Notes under the pieces: model-generated | Told to the model about the DNA's origin: nothing | Databases searched by the model: none | Seen by the model: only the letters and a program-made list of their open reading frames with translations | Shown here: piece by piece, positions 39,305-49,589 of the stretch | Layout: the number at the start of each line of letters is the position of its first letter | Numbering within the stretch: the first letter of the stretch is position 1 | Assembly (NCBI GenBank): GCA_029572935.1 | Contig: JAKQHM010000052.1 | Location: 62,001 to 126,000 of the forward strand | Direction of reading: 5' to 3' | Source: Bacteroidota bacterium | GTDB taxonomy: Bacteria > Bacteroidota > Bacteroidia > Chitinophagales > Saprospiraceae | DNA length: 64,000 bases | Position numbers and translations under genes: made by a program

Positions 39305-42300
39305 TTATCTCCTGATCATGATTTTCTTGCTGATCCGGATATCGCCGGCCCGGTACTCCAAAAGATAGAGTCCGGAAGGCAGATCTTCTACTTCCAGCTG
39401 AATGGTTCTTTCACCTCTCAGGAACCTTTTATGGCATTCTTTTCCCGTAAGGTTGCGCAAGGACAAAATGGCTTCTCCACCCAAAGGAGCATCCAGTTGA
39501 ACAAGTAATAAATCTGAAGCAGGATTGGGGAATACCCTTAAGGCTTCTCCTAGTTCAGTATCCCGGGTAGATACAGGTCCTACCAGAATACTGAAATTCT
39601 CAATGCCAACCCATCCGCCCTTGCCATCGCTGACTGTGTAGCTGAAGCCATCGTAATAATTAGAAGAACCGTTATGAGTATAACTCAACAATCCATCGTT
39701 GATGTCTTTCTGGGTAAAGGTGCTGCCATAGGTCAGTTGGTTTCCATTGATTTCAAGGTTACCTTGAGATGGAATGGTGACCAGAGTATACAAAAGATTT
39801 GCAGGACCATCATCGGTATCGGTGGTTAGCAAGAGGTCTTGTAGGATGGATTTTTTCTGGCCTGGATCCAGTTTCAGGGGACCATTCAATATAATCTGAG
39901 GAGGAGAAACAGTAAGTTCAGCGCAATACTGTAGTGTGAAGTTGCGGATCTCGCCATCGCGGAGGGTATTCCTGGTGACTACTTCAAGTACCCAGTCACC
40001 TTTCAGGTCCTCTCCTCGCAATTTACTGAGTGGTTCGAAAGGCATCATGCGGACGTTTCTGTTTGGAGGACAGGTCAATGGAATAGGAGAATCATCGTCA
40101 AAACTGCATTTGAAATCCAGCGTCACTGCGCAATTGTAATTGAACAAATTCACTTTGGTCCCCTTAGGACTGACCAGATTGATGTTTACATCGCGGACCA
40201 CATTGGCATTTATTTCCAGGTTGTTGACGTTCATATCGGCCAGCGGTCCTGAGAATGGGATGGGTACGATTACCGATTTGGTGCGTCCGGGAAACAGGCC
40301 CTCCGGGTTTCCGGTAAAAGGTTGGTCCACACAGGTTTTGTTGGTCGTCTGGAATGCATAGGTCTGGGATGCCCTTCCCTCTCCGCAGGCGTTGACAGGT
40401 AGCAAGCGCCAGTAATAAATCGTATTGGCTTTGAGCAAAATGGGCAACCTCAGGCTGTCCACCGAAATAAAGGTCTGACTGTACACATTCGTGCTTCCAA
40501 AGCGCGGGGTAGTGGCTAGCTCAAAATTGTAAAATTCTGCATTCCGGCTTTTTTGCCAGGTGAACAATGGAGTCTCATTAGCTCCACTCGAGCCGGAAAC
40601 CGGTGTCAACAGGCCCTCATCCTGAAAATCATTGCTGATCACCTGAATATTCAGTTCGTCGCGGAGTGTATCTCCTGCAGGAGTCACGGCAGCCACTGTC
40701 ACCTTCAGGTCTGTTTTGTCACTCAGGTTTCTGAGGTCCATGATCAGATTGGTTTGATCGCTTGAGCCTATCGTCGATTTTTCAAACCTGTAAGTAGAAC
40801 CGGCCGGTAGCCCGCTTTCCACAAACAGATTCAGATCTCCTGTGAAGCCACCAAATGCACAGGTTCTCACATTTACCTTCAGCTCGTCCGGGAGGCAAAG
40901 TGTAGTAAGATTAGGCGTTACGCCCATATTCACAGACGGAGTAGTTCCTTCTACGATGACGATGTCAGCATCTGAAATATCAAAGAAAATATGATCGCGT
41001 GCTTTGACCACGATCCGTACCCGGATGTTGTTGCCCAGGTCCGGGATATCGATTAGTTCACTGCCATCGTTTTCTGTATTTTCCTTCAGCACAATGGGAT
41101 TGCTGAAATCCCTGTTTCTGAACATAAGGATGTCCACCTTCTGGCAATTCACAGGCAGTTCATTGGTTTTTGCCACATTCCATGTGATCCGGTTACAGGT
41201 ATTCTTGATCAGTCTGTGGGTATTGATATTGGGGAAGGTCACAGTGAACGGTCCAGCCTTGTCGGTAACTTTGAGTTTTAAGGTTTCCCAGCTGGCACCT
41301 CCTGCAGAGGGGTGGTTATCCCGTACGGTTAGCCGGAAGGTCAGATCTCTGGAATTGGAGGGGAGGACTTCTCTGACATCCACATTTTTGAGGCTTAGAA
41401 TGGAATTCCAGTTTGGAAATACCCTATTGGGACTGGATCCGGGGAAAAGAACCCTGAAAAGGGGTCCGGTAGCGGTTACTTCACCGACCCTGCTGCCGTA
41501 ATCGCCATTGTCGTATTGCTCCCAGGAATAGGTAAGGGTCGTATCTTCCATGTCCGTGCCAGCACCTTTTAGTTCAAAAGGTGTTTGAATGGGCAGAAAC
41601 AGGCCGGAGGGAGTCAAAATTTGTGCAGTAGGATAGGTATTGCTTGTGGTGACCTTTTCTCCGCAGGTCAAAAAGTCGCGAGTGAACAACAATACTTCCT
41701 GAAGGGAATGTGTGTGAAAAAAGTTGGGGTGGGGAGGACCACCGGATTCTACGTTGAGCGCTCCGCACAAACCACTGTAGGACATAATGGTAGTACCTCC
41801 ACCCGGCTCGTAGCGGGAGCCACTTTCATTCCCGTTGCAGTTTGAAAAAGTATGGCCAGCGGAAAACTGGTGTCCCATTTCGTGACAAAAGATCCTTTGG
41901 GAAACATAGGCCACATCAGTAGTATACCAGCAGGTGACACCTGCCGCTTTTCCGGAAGGGGAGCATACTGAGCCCAGTGAAGCGATACCTCCCACATCGG
42001 AGCAGGTATTGGTGAAAACGTGTCCAAATTCATAAAATCCGGGCGTGATGATCGGGTTTACCACGGAGGTGTTCTGACCCAGAAGACTGCCTCCGACATC
42101 AGCGTTTTGGTATGGATCAGTATTGGGATTGAGCCAGATGATCAGATCGTTTCGACCGGTCAGATCCATATGGATTGCAAAATCCTTTTCATAAACAGCG
42201 TTGGCATAAGTCAGGGCATCTGCCATTTTTGCCAATGCAGATGAAACGGTGCCCCCTCCTCTTTGGGGATCAGCCCCCCATTCTCCGGTACAGGCCAGGG

Positions 42301-42955
42301 CAATGCGGTACTTGTGCAAGACCACGGGTTTTACGCCCATGATCTGTTCTACGACGGGCTCTGTCTCAGGATTTTCTTTTGCTTTCAATCTTTCTTCGGG
42401 TCGCAGAAAATAACGACCGTTCTCCCCACATTTGAGAGAGTTGCTTTCAGGATTGAGTGAGATGTCGTAGGAGTGGTATACCCCATAATGATTTTTGTCC
42501 TTTATGCTCAGGGGTTCAACGATGATGTCACCTTCTTCTGTCAAGATATAGGCTTTCATCCAGCGATCTGTCAGAATCATCCTCATATAGTTCTTTCCGT
42601 CTGTACCCTTGTAGGTTTTGATTTCAGGGTATTTGGCCGCCAACTCTGCCTCCATCACAGGAGATTCCATGATGTGGAACAGCCGGGTGCTTCCATCCGG
42701 CAATGGGAGAGTTATGGAAAGGGTCTGTCCCTTTTCGTTTTCTGCAGGAGCCTCGGAAGCCAGTTTTCCTCTGAATTGGTCCAAATCCGTTTCAAAAGTG
42801 GCATAGTGAGCGATCTGGGACCAGGAGGGGTCTTTTTGTAGGTTACTCAGGGTTTCCTGGGCATCACCCATTAGTTTCCAGACAGCAACCTGGGCATTCA
42901 GGCTTAATGAAAGAAAAAGGAGTAGAAAAACAACTAACGGTTTTGTTTTAAACAT
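39305..42955 (-). CDS. Secreted M12B-like zinc metalloprotease with T9SS sorting domain
   Basis: The 1216-residue protein has a signal peptide (residues 1-21, ending SLNAQ), then a propeptide-like region. A reprolysin-like catalytic domain follows with HEMGHQFSAGH (about residues 358-368) as the zinc site. Next come beta-sandwich repeats, including a fibronectin-like part with TPLFTWQKSRNAEFYNFEL. A proprotein-convertase P-domain follows (VIVPIPFSGPLADMNVN), then a CSPG/cadherin-like repeat (YTLVTIPSQGNLEINGNQL) and a T9SS type A sorting domain (VFPNPASDLLLVQL ... KKIMIRR). It is expected to be exported and to degrade extracellular proteins. Confidence 0.9.
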   Translation of the reverse strand: MFKTKPLVVFLLLFLSLSLNAQVAVWKLMGDAQETLSNLQKDPSWSQIAHYATFETDLDQFRGKLASEAPAENEKGQTLSITLPLPDGSTRLFHIMESPVMEAELAAKYPEIKTYKGTDGKNYMRMILTDRWMKAYILTEEGDIIVEPLSIKDKNHYGVYHSYDISLNPESNSLKCGENGRYFLRPEERLKAKENPETEPVVEQIMGVKPVVLHKYRIALACTGEWGADPQRGGGTVSSALAKMADALTYANAVYEKDFAIHMDLTGRNDLIIWLNPNTDPYQNADVGGSLLGQNTSVVNPIITPGFYEFGHVFTNTCSDVGGIASLGSVCSPSGKAAGVTCWYTTDVAYVSQRIFCHEMGHQFSAGHTFSNCNGNESGSRYEPGGGTTIMSYSGLCGALNVESGGPPHPNFFHTHSLQEVLLFTRDFLTCGEKVTTSNTYPTAQILTPSGLFLPIQTPFELKGAGTDMEDTTLTYSWEQYDNGDYGSRVGEVTATGPLFRVLFPGSSPNRVFPNWNSILSLKNVDVREVLPSNSRDLTFRLTVRDNHPSAGGASWETLKLKVTDKAGPFTVTFPNINTHRLIKNTCNRITWNVAKTNELPVNCQKVDILMFRNRDFSNPIVLKENTENDGSELIDIPDLGNNIRVRIVVKARDHIFFDISDADIVIVEGTTPSVNMGVTPNLTTLCLPDELKVNVRTCAFGGFTGDLNLFVESGLPAGSTYRFEKSTIGSSDQTNLIMDLRNLSDKTDLKVTVAAVTPAGDTLRDELNIQVISNDFQDEGLLTPVSGSSGANETPLFTWQKSRNAEFYNFELATTPRFGSTNVYSQTFISVDSLRLPILLKANTIYYWRLLPVNACGEGRASQTYAFQTTNKTCVDQPFTGNPEGLFPGRTKSVIVPIPFSGPLADMNVNNLEINANVVRDVNINLVSPKGTKVNLFNYNCAVTLDFKCSFDDDSPIPLTCPPNRNVRMMPFEPLSKLRGEDLKGDWVLEVVTRNTLRDGEIRNFTLQYCAELTVSPPQIILNGPLKLDPGQKKSILQDLLLTTDTDDGPANLLYTLVTIPSQGNLEINGNQLTYGSTFTQKDINDGLLSYTHNGSSNYYDGFSYTVSDGKGGWVGIENFSILVGPVSTRDTELGEALRVFPNPASDLLLVQLDAPLGGEAILSLRNLTGKECHKRFLRGERTIQLEVEDLPSGLYLLEYRAGDIRISKKIMIRR

Positions 42956-42979
42956 ATTATGGTTGAATTTTAATCATCA

Positions 42980-43009
42980 CAAAGGTATAAAAATTGCACG
43001 GCAGCCCAA
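42980..43009 (-). promoter_or_regulatory. Promoter of the metalloprotease gene
   Basis: The - strand -7 box TACCTTTG (42987-42980) has TTG (43009-43007) 19 nt upstream. The box ends 24 nt before the ATG at 42955. Confidence 0.6.
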
Positions 43010-43210
43010 GTTTCGATGAACTTTGGCATTGTGACATACTTATCATTAAGCTATAACGTTTTTAAGATCTTTTTGTACTCCCAATTGCCATAATTTTTAT
43101 TGAAATTAGGGGAAAATGGGCGAAAATGGAAGTTTGCTGCCATCTTGTCAGGAAACTTGGGGATGGTACGGTTTATGAAGCAAAACATGAACCGAAGCCG
43201 TATATTCCAT

Positions 43211-43218
43211 TAATTTTG
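43211..43218 (+). promoter_or_regulatory. -7 promoter box for secA
   Basis: TAATTTTG matches TAnnTTTG and ends 22 nt before the secA ATG. No convincing -33 element is seen. Confidence 0.5.
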
Positions 43219-43240
43219 CAACCTTATCAGATACAATACA

Positions 43241-46200
43241 ATGTTCAACTTTCTTAAAAAAGTATTTGGCACCAAACAGGACAAGGACATCCGCGAATAC
43301 AGCCAGGTACTACCTAAAATTCATTCCTTTCAGGAGGAATTCTCCAAACTTTCACACGACGAACTGAGGAATAAGACCCTGGAATTCAGAAGCCGGATCA
43401 AGGATTACCTGTCCGGGATCGATTCTGAAATTGACGAACTGCGCAGACGGGCCGATGAAGAGCGCGATATTCACCATAAGGAATCCATTTTCAACGAGGT
43501 AGACCTGAAAATCAAGGAACGCGATAGTCTGCAGGAAGAGATACTGAGAGATATATTGCCAGAGGCATTTGCAGTCGTCAAGGAAGCTGCGACCCGATTC
43601 ACCAGGCTGGAGTCCATCGTGGTGACAGCCACCGACCGGGACAGGGATCTTTCTGTTTCCCGTGGATTTGTGGATCTCGACGGCGACAAGGCCATTTACC
43701 GGAACAGCTGGACTGCTGCCGGAGGTGAAATCACCTGGAATATGATCCATTATGATGTTCAGCTCATTGGGGGAATGGTTCTTCATGACGGTAAAATTGC
43801 CGAAATGGGCACGGGTGAAGGCAAAACCCTGGTGGCTACCCTGCCTGCCTACCTTAACGGGCTGACAGGAAATGGCGTCCATGTGGTGACTGTAAACGAT
43901 TATCTGGCTCGCAGGGACTCCGAGTGGGTAGGCCCCTTATTTGAGTTCCTCTTGCTAACCGTTGATTGTATAGATAAATACAAACCCCACTCCTCTCAGC
44001 GGAAAAAGGCCTATGAGTGCGACATCACTTATGGCACCAACAACGAATTTGGCTTTGATTATCTGAGAGATAACATGGTGAGGTCCATGGATGAAAAGGT
44101 ACAGGGTAAGCATCACTACGCCATGGTCGACGAGGTCGACAGCGTTTTGATCGACGATGCAAGAACCCCATTAATCATCTCGGGCCCCATTGATGTGGAT
44201 GAAGAAAGTGAGGAGTACAATAAGCTAAAGCCAAAGGTCGAAAGACTCTACAGCGAGCAGAAAAGGATTTCCAATCAGTTTCTGACCGATGCCCGCAAAC
44301 TGATCCAGTCGGGGAATACCGGCTATGCAGAGGGGGAAGGTGGACTGGCCCTGTTCAGAGCTTACCGTGCACTGCCCAAATCCAGGCCACTCATTAAGTT
44401 TCTCAGCGAAGACGGAATCCGAAATATTCTTCAGAAAACCGAGAACTACTACATGCAGGAGCAATCCCGCAACATGAAAATTGCGGATGAACCCCTTCTT
44501 TTTACCATAGATGAAAAAAACAGACAGGTGGAGCTGACTCCCCGCGGTGAAGATTTCCTTGCCACCGGTGAATCAGACCCCAATTTCTTTTTGATCCCCG
44601 ATCTGGCCGAGTCCCTCCTCCGTATTGAAGAAGAACAAAACATTGGCCGCGAGGACAAAATTGCCAGGAAGGAAAAGATTCTCGATGACTATGCCATTAA
44701 GTCACAGAGATTGCATTGTGTAAGCCAGCTTCTGAAGGCTTATACCCTTTTTGAGATAGATGAAGAATACGTAGTGCTTGAAGGCGAAGTCAAGATCGTA
44801 GATGAAGGCACCGGCAGGATCCTCGAAGGCAGAAGGTATTCGGACGGCCTGCATCAGGCCATTGAAGCCAAGGAGAATGTAAAGGTAGGAGAACTTACCC
44901 AGACCTACGCCACGGTTACACTCCAGAATTACTTCCGCATGTACCACAAGCTGGCTGGTATGACCGGTACGGCAGAAACAGAGGCAGGCGAATTCTGGCA
45001 AATTTATAAATTGGACGTCGTGGTGGTTCCCACCAACAAACCCGTAATACGCGATGACCGGGATGATCTGGTTTATAAGACTGCAAGAGAAAAATTCAAT
45101 GCAGTCATCGAGGAAATTGAAACCTGCACCAGCGCAGGAAGACCCGTGCTGGTGGGTACCACTTCCGTCGATATCTCGGAAAAACTTTCCCGTATGCTGC
45201 AGATGAAGGGAATCGCTCATAACGTACTCAACGCCAAGCAGCACCAGCGCGAAGCTGAAATTGTAGCCGAAGCCGGGAAACCGGGACGCGTGACCATCGC
45301 CACCAACATGGCAGGCCGGGGTACGGACATCAAGATCACGGATGAAGTTAAAAAGGCAGGAGGATTGGCGATCATTGGTACGGAGAGGCATGAATCGAGG
45401 AGGGTGGATAGACAGCTTCGGGGTCGTGCCGGAAGACAGGGAGATCCCGGATCTTCGCAGTTTTTTGTATCCTTTGAAGACAATCTGATGAGATTGTTCA
45501 ATTCCGACAGGATCACGTCCATCATGGACAAATTAGGTCATAAGGAAGGTGAGGTCATGCAACATTCCATGGTCACCAAATCCATTGAAAGAGCCCAAAA
45601 GAAGGTAGAAGAGAATAACTTCGGTATGCGTAAACGCCTTCTGGAATACGATGATGTGATGAACATCCAGCGGGAGGCGATCTACAAAAAGAGGGACCAT
45701 GCGCTGCAGGGAGACCGTCTGGCAGTTGATCTCAACTATATGTTCCTTTCCACACTTGACAACATTGTCTCACAGTATAAATCCGGTGACGACGTTCAGG
45801 GCTTTATGAATGATTCGATAGCCTTGCTTGGATTTGAGCCGGTAATTGATGAGGCTTTCTTCAGGGAATCCAGTCTGCACGACTTACAGGATGAATACCG
45901 CAGGCAATTTTTTGAGTTTTATGAAAAAAAGGAAAGCCAGATCAAGGAAATGTTGTTGCCCTACATCACGGAAGTACACAAGACAGAAGGGCATCGCTAT
46001 CAGCGCATCATGATCCCCTATGTGGAAGAATTAAGGGAACCTCTGCCCGTAGCTGCTGAATTGGAAAAGGCCGTCAAAAGCCAGGGTTATTCCATCATGC
46101 GGGATATTGAGCGGTCCGTAGCTTTGAGTATTTTGGACACCCAGTGGAAGGAACACCTCCGCAACATGGACGAACTCAAGGAATCTGTGCAGGGGGCTAC

Positions 46201-46558
46201 TTTCGAACAGAAAGATCCGCTGGTCATTTACAAAATGGAGGCTTATAAACTCTTTGAAAGCCTCGTTTACAAAATGAACCGGGAGATCAGTTCTTATCTC
46301 GCCAAAGGCAAACTCGCCGTCAATACCAATCAGGAAGCCCGTGAAGCAAAACAGGAAAAGACTGACCTGAGTCGCACCCAGACAAACCGATCCGCAGAAG
46401 AAGAAAGGATGCGTCGGGCTGCCGAACAGGCTGGCAGGGAAAGAGTACCACAGGTGCAAACAATCCGCAACACAAATCCAAAAATAGGAAGAAATGATCC
46501 CTGCCCTTGTGGCAGCGGTAAGAAATTTAAAAATTGCCATGGCGCCGAGACTTTCTGA
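43241..46558 (+). CDS. secA: Preprotein translocase ATPase SecA
   Basis: The 1105-residue motor protein drives proteins through SecYEG. Length is typical for Bacteroidota, longer than E. coli SecA (901) because of insertions. Walker [15 protein letters not shown] lies near residue 187, Walker B/DEAD-like [17 protein letters not shown] near 296, and [11 protein letters not shown] plus the [14 protein letters not shown] arginine motifs in the second ATPase half. The C-terminal SEC-C zinc motif [14 protein letters not shown] is intact (about 1088-1101). It exports the many Sec-dependent T9SS and lipoprotein products in this window. Confidence 0.97.
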   Translation: MFNFLKKVFGTKQDKDIREYSQVLPKIHSFQEEFSKLSHDELRNKTLEFRSRIKDYLSGIDSEIDELRRRADEERDIHHKESIFNEVDLKIKERDSLQEEILRDILPEAFAVVKEAATRFTRLESIVVTATDRDRDLSVSRGFVDLDGDKAIYRNSWTAAGGEITWNMIHYDVQLIGGMVLHDGKIAEMGTGEGKTLVATLPAYLNGLTGNGVHVVTVNDYLARRDSEWVGPLFEFLLLTVDCIDKYKPHSSQRKKAYECDITYGTNNEFGFDYLRDNMVRSMDEKVQGKHHYAMVDEVDSVLIDDARTPLIISGPIDVDEESEEYNKLKPKVERLYSEQKRISNQFLTDARKLIQSGNTGYAEGEGGLALFRAYRALPKSRPLIKFLSEDGIRNILQKTENYYMQEQSRNMKIADEPLLFTIDEKNRQVELTPRGEDFLATGESDPNFFLIPDLAESLLRIEEEQNIGREDKIARKEKILDDYAIKSQRLHCVSQLLKAYTLFEIDEEYVVLEGEVKIVDEGTGRILEGRRYSDGLHQAIEAKENVKVGELTQTYATVTLQNYFRMYHKLAGMTGTAETEAGEFWQIYKLDVVVVPTNKPVIRDDRDDLVYKTAREKFNAVIEEIETCTSAGRPVLVGTTSVDISEKLSRMLQMKGIAHNVLNAKQHQREAEIVAEAGKPGRVTIATNMAGRGTDIKITDEVKKAGGLAIIGTERHESRRVDRQLRGRAGRQGDPGSSQFFVSFEDNLMRLFNSDRITSIMDKLGHKEGEVMQHSMVTKSIERAQKKVEENNFGMRKRLLEYDDVMNIQREAIYKKRDHALQGDRLAVDLNYMFLSTLDNIVSQYKSGDDVQGFMNDSIALLGFEPVIDEAFFRESSLHDLQDEYRRQFFEFYEKKESQIKEMLLPYITEVHKTEGHRYQRIMIPYVEELREPLPVAAELEKAVKSQGYSIMRDIERSVALSILDTQWKEHLRNMDELKESVQGATFEQKDPLVIYKMEAYKLFESLVYKMNREISSYLAKGKLAVNTNQEAREAKQEKTDLSRTQTNRSAEEERMRRAAEQAGRERVPQVQTIRNTNPKIGRNDPCPCGSGKKFKNCHGAETF

Positions 46559-46619
46559 TGTGATTGGCTCAGCTTATTTTTCTTAGGGATGACTGATAAA
46601 TTATACGCATTGATTACTG

Positions 46620-47030
46620 ATGAAAAATGAAAATAGGATGATGAAATTTTATTCCTCCCTTGTGGTCATTTGTTTCTTTTTTGTGTTGGGTCGTGTGAAT
46701 GCTCAGTACACTGCCCGCATGGAAGCAGATGCGACGATCAGCTCCCTGATGAACCAATATCTCAGGATCAACAAAAGCGTCAATTTTGTTTCGGGTTGGA
46801 GAATTACGGTCATATCTACGGTGGACAGAAGGGTTATGGAGGATACCCGTGTTCAATTTCAGAAAAACTTCAGCTACAAGACAAAATGGGAATACAAGGA
46901 ACCTTATTATCATTTGAGGGCAGGTGCCTTTCTGAACCGGAGTGAGGCTATGGCTGCACTGGATCAGGTGAAAAAGAAATTTGGTACCGCCTTTATCAGT
47001 GTCGATAAAATAGAATACACGGAATTTTAA
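46620..47030 (+). CDS. Small secreted SPOR-like domain protein
   Basis: The 136-residue protein has a signal peptide (about residues 8-28, ending RVNAQ). The second half resembles a SPOR domain: GWRITVISTVDRRVMEDTRVQF, then YHLRAGAFLNRSEAMAALDQVKKKFGTAFISVDKI. SPOR domains bind denuded glycan strands of peptidoglycan. It lies between secA and rodA, 37 nt before rodA, which fits a role in cell-wall growth (inference). Confidence 0.8.
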   Translation: MKNENRMMKFYSSLVVICFFFVLGRVNAQYTARMEADATISSLMNQYLRINKSVNFVSGWRITVISTVDRRVMEDTRVQFQKNFSYKTKWEYKEPYYHLRAGAFLNRSEAMAALDQVKKKFGTAFISVDKIEYTEF

Positions 47031-47067
47031 TTTGGGCTGATGAACGGGTCTTCCTGAGTGGTAAGCG

Positions 47068-48459
47068 ATGAGTAAGAACAGATTGGGATTTTCCATGGAT
47101 TGGCTGTTGCTGGGAGTCTATTTTAGCCTGCTGGTCATCGGATGGCTCGCTATTTATTCATCCACACATTCTCATAATCCGGATCAGAATTTTCTGGACT
47201 TGGACCTGCCCATTGTCAAACAAACCATTTACATAGCTGTGGCTTTGCTTGCTTTTGGCATCGGGCTTGCAGTGGACAGCAGATTCTGGTATACTTTCGC
47301 CTATATGCTTTATGGTATAGGACTTCTCCTGCTTGTCCTGGTTCTCATTGTGGGGACCGAGGTCAATGGAGCCCGGGCCTGGTTTTCCTTGGGAGGCTTT
47401 TCATTTCAGCCTTCAGAGCTGGTCAAATTCTCTACTATTCTTGCAGTGGCTTCATACCTGAATTACTATAAAGTCAGACTGGATGATCTGAGATACCAGG
47501 GTTATATTCTATTGCTGATTGCTGTGCCCATAATGCTGATCCTGCTCCAACCGGATGCTGGTTCTGCCATCACTTTTTTTTCCATGTTTATTCTGCTTTT
47601 TGTGGAAGGACTGAATCCATTTTATTTCGTAATGGTCGTACTGATGGTTCTGGTCTTTGTATTTTCCATACTTGTGCCTTTCAGTTGGGTTTATTTTTCT
47701 TTGATCCTGCTTGCTGTTTGCGGTGCCTGGTATTACCTGAGGCCATTTCGATACCAGTATCTCCTGCTGGCTTTTCTGACGGCAGTATCAATTTACCTTT
47801 TTGTTTGGATGGGTGAAGCCTCAGGTTTAGGTTTTTCTTCTGGTTTGTTTATTCTGTCACTCTTCTTGCTTTGGAGGAGCAAGCAGCAAAAGCTGGCCTT
47901 TCTGATGCCTTGGGTGGTCGGTTTTTTTTGCCTTTTTGCGGTGGGAGGTCAGCAAATGTTTGAGGGTCTGAAACCGCATCAACAGGAACGAATCAAAGTA
48001 TGGCTGAAACCTTCTGAATGCGATCCCAGAGGTTCTTTGTACAATTTATTGCAGTCCAAGGTTGCCATTGGTTCCGGAGGGATATTTGGAAAGGGATTTA
48101 TGAATGGAAATATGACCAAGCTAAAATATGTACCCGCACAGTCAACTGACTTTATTTTCAGTACGATCGGAGAGGAACATGGCTTTATCGGCAGCGTGGT
48201 TGTGTTGTTGTTGTTCTTTGCATTGATCTGGAGGATCTTTACATTGAGTATACAGTCTGACTATAAGTTTGGATCTTATTTTGGTATGGCCTTTGCGGGT
48301 TTACTGGGTTTTCACGTGCTCATCAACATTGGGATGACCATGGGACTGGTTCCCGTGGTGGGCATTCCCCTGCCTTTTATCAGTAAGGGAGGATCTTCTC
48401 TTATTATTTTTTCCCTGATGCTGGGGGTTTTTCTCAGGTTTCAAAATAAAAGCAAATGA
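47068..48459 (+). CDS. rodA: SEDS glycosyltransferase RodA (rod-shape determining)
   Basis: The 463-residue polytopic membrane protein has about ten or more helices. It is a SEDS-family peptidoglycan polymerase. Motifs: GARAWFSLGGFSFQPSELVKF, LLQPDAGSAI, the extracellular loop with SKVAIGSGGIFGKGF, STDFIFSTIGEEHGF and the final PFISKGGSSLI. These match RodA more than FtsW. The tgt gene overlaps it by 4 nt. Confidence 0.93.
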   Translation: MSKNRLGFSMDWLLLGVYFSLLVIGWLAIYSSTHSHNPDQNFLDLDLPIVKQTIYIAVALLAFGIGLAVDSRFWYTFAYMLYGIGLLLLVLVLIVGTEVNGARAWFSLGGFSFQPSELVKFSTILAVASYLNYYKVRLDDLRYQGYILLLIAVPIMLILLQPDAGSAITFFSMFILLFVEGLNPFYFVMVVLMVLVFVFSILVPFSWVYFSLILLAVCGAWYYLRPFRYQYLLLAFLTAVSIYLFVWMGEASGLGFSSGLFILSLFLLWRSKQQKLAFLMPWVVGFFCLFAVGGQQMFEGLKPHQQERIKVWLKPSECDPRGSLYNLLQSKVAIGSGGIFGKGFMNGNMTKLKYVPAQSTDFIFSTIGEEHGFIGSVVVLLLFFALIWRIFTLSIQSDYKFGSYFGMAFAGLLGFHVLINIGMTMGLVPVVGIPLPFISKGGSSLIIFSLMLGVFLRFQNKSK

Positions 48460-49589
48460 GCAGGTTCAGTTTGCAACACAGGGATGCGGGCAGTCAGGCC
48501 AGAGCCGGGTTTTTGCAAACTGACCGTGGTACACTCGAGACCCCTGTTTTTATGCCAGTGGGTACCGCGGCTACCGTAAAAGCGGTTCACCAGGAAGAAC
48601 TGAAAAAGGAGATCAGAGCTCAGGTTATTCTGGGAAATACCTATCACCTCTATCTGCGTCCGGGTATGGAAGTGATCCGTGCTGCCGGAGGGCTCCATAA
48701 ATTTATGACCTGGGATCGACCGATTCTGACTGACAGTGGAGGATACCAGGTGTATTCCCTGAGTGCCCGAAGGAAACTTACAGCTGAAGGAGTTTCTTTT
48801 CAGTCCCATATCGATGGCAGCAGGCATTTGTTCACACCTGAAAATGTAGTGGACATCCAAAGAGGCCTTGGCTCAGATATCATGATGGCCCTGGATGAAT
48901 GTACACCCTATCCCTGCTCCCGGAAGTATGCCGAAGACTCTTTGAAACTGACCAATCAATGGCTTGAAAGAGGGATCAAGAGATATTTGGAGACAGAGCC
49001 ATTGTATGGGTGTCATCAGATTTTTGTGCCTATCTCACAAGGTTCACTGTACGAAGATCTGAGAAGAGCCTCCACGGAATTCAATATCAGATTTCCATCA
49101 CCTGTTTATGCGATCGGCGGACTTTCCGTGGGAGAACCTGAAGACGAATTGTACCGGATGGTGGATGTAGCGACAGGTTCCATGCCCGAAGACAGCGCAC
49201 GATATCTGATGGGCGTGGGGACTCCGGGTAATCTGTTGGAATGCATCGGTCTGGGCATCGATATGTTTGATTGTGTGCTGCCCACACGCAATGCCCGGCA
49301 TGGCATCCTGTATACCTCGGAAGGCATCATCCACATCCGAAATCAAAAATGGAAGGATGATTTCTCTCCTATTGATCCGAACTCCCCAGCGAGTACCAGT
49401 AAAAATCACAGCAAAGCCTACCTTAGACATCTATTTATGGTGTCCGAGATCCTGGCAGCCCAGATAGCCAGTATTCAGAACCTGAGTTTTTATACTGCCC
49501 TGATGCGGGAGGCCCGTGAGCAGATTCTATTAAATAATTTTGGTCCGTGGAAGGAACGCATCCTCAAGATCATCAATAACAGGCTGTGA
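48456..49589 (+). CDS. tgt: tRNA-guanine transglycosylase, zinc ligands missing
   Basis: The 377-residue enzyme exchanges guanine 34 for the queuosine precursor in tRNAs for Asp, Asn, His and Tyr. Motifs: TPVFMPVGT, ILTDSGGYQVYSLS with the catalytic Asp, MALDECTPYP, FDCVLPTRNARHG with the nucleophilic Asp. The place where CxCxxC zinc ligands normally sit reads DPNSPASTSKNHS, and the later zinc His (IHN in most homologues) reads SIQNLS. Loss of the Cys ligands is, to my knowledge, common in Bacteroidota Tgt. It is coupled to rodA and to the next permease gene. Confidence 0.93.
   Translation: MSRFSLQHRDAGSQARAGFLQTDRGTLETPVFMPVGTAATVKAVHQEELKKEIRAQVILGNTYHLYLRPGMEVIRAAGGLHKFMTWDRPILTDSGGYQVYSLSARRKLTAEGVSFQSHIDGSRHLFTPENVVDIQRGLGSDIMMALDECTPYPCSRKYAEDSLKLTNQWLERGIKRYLETEPLYGCHQIFVPISQGSLYEDLRRASTEFNIRFPSPVYAIGGLSVGEPEDELYRMVDVATGSMPEDSARYLMGVGTPGNLLECIGLGIDMFDCVLPTRNARHGILYTSEGIIHIRNQKWKDDFSPIDPNSPASTSKNHSKAYLRHLFMVSEILAAQIASIQNLSFYTALMREAREQILLNNFGPWKERILKIINNRL

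Noticed and set aside
44702-45391. 229-codon - strand ORF
   Set aside because: Antisense to the well-supported secA; no domain recognised.
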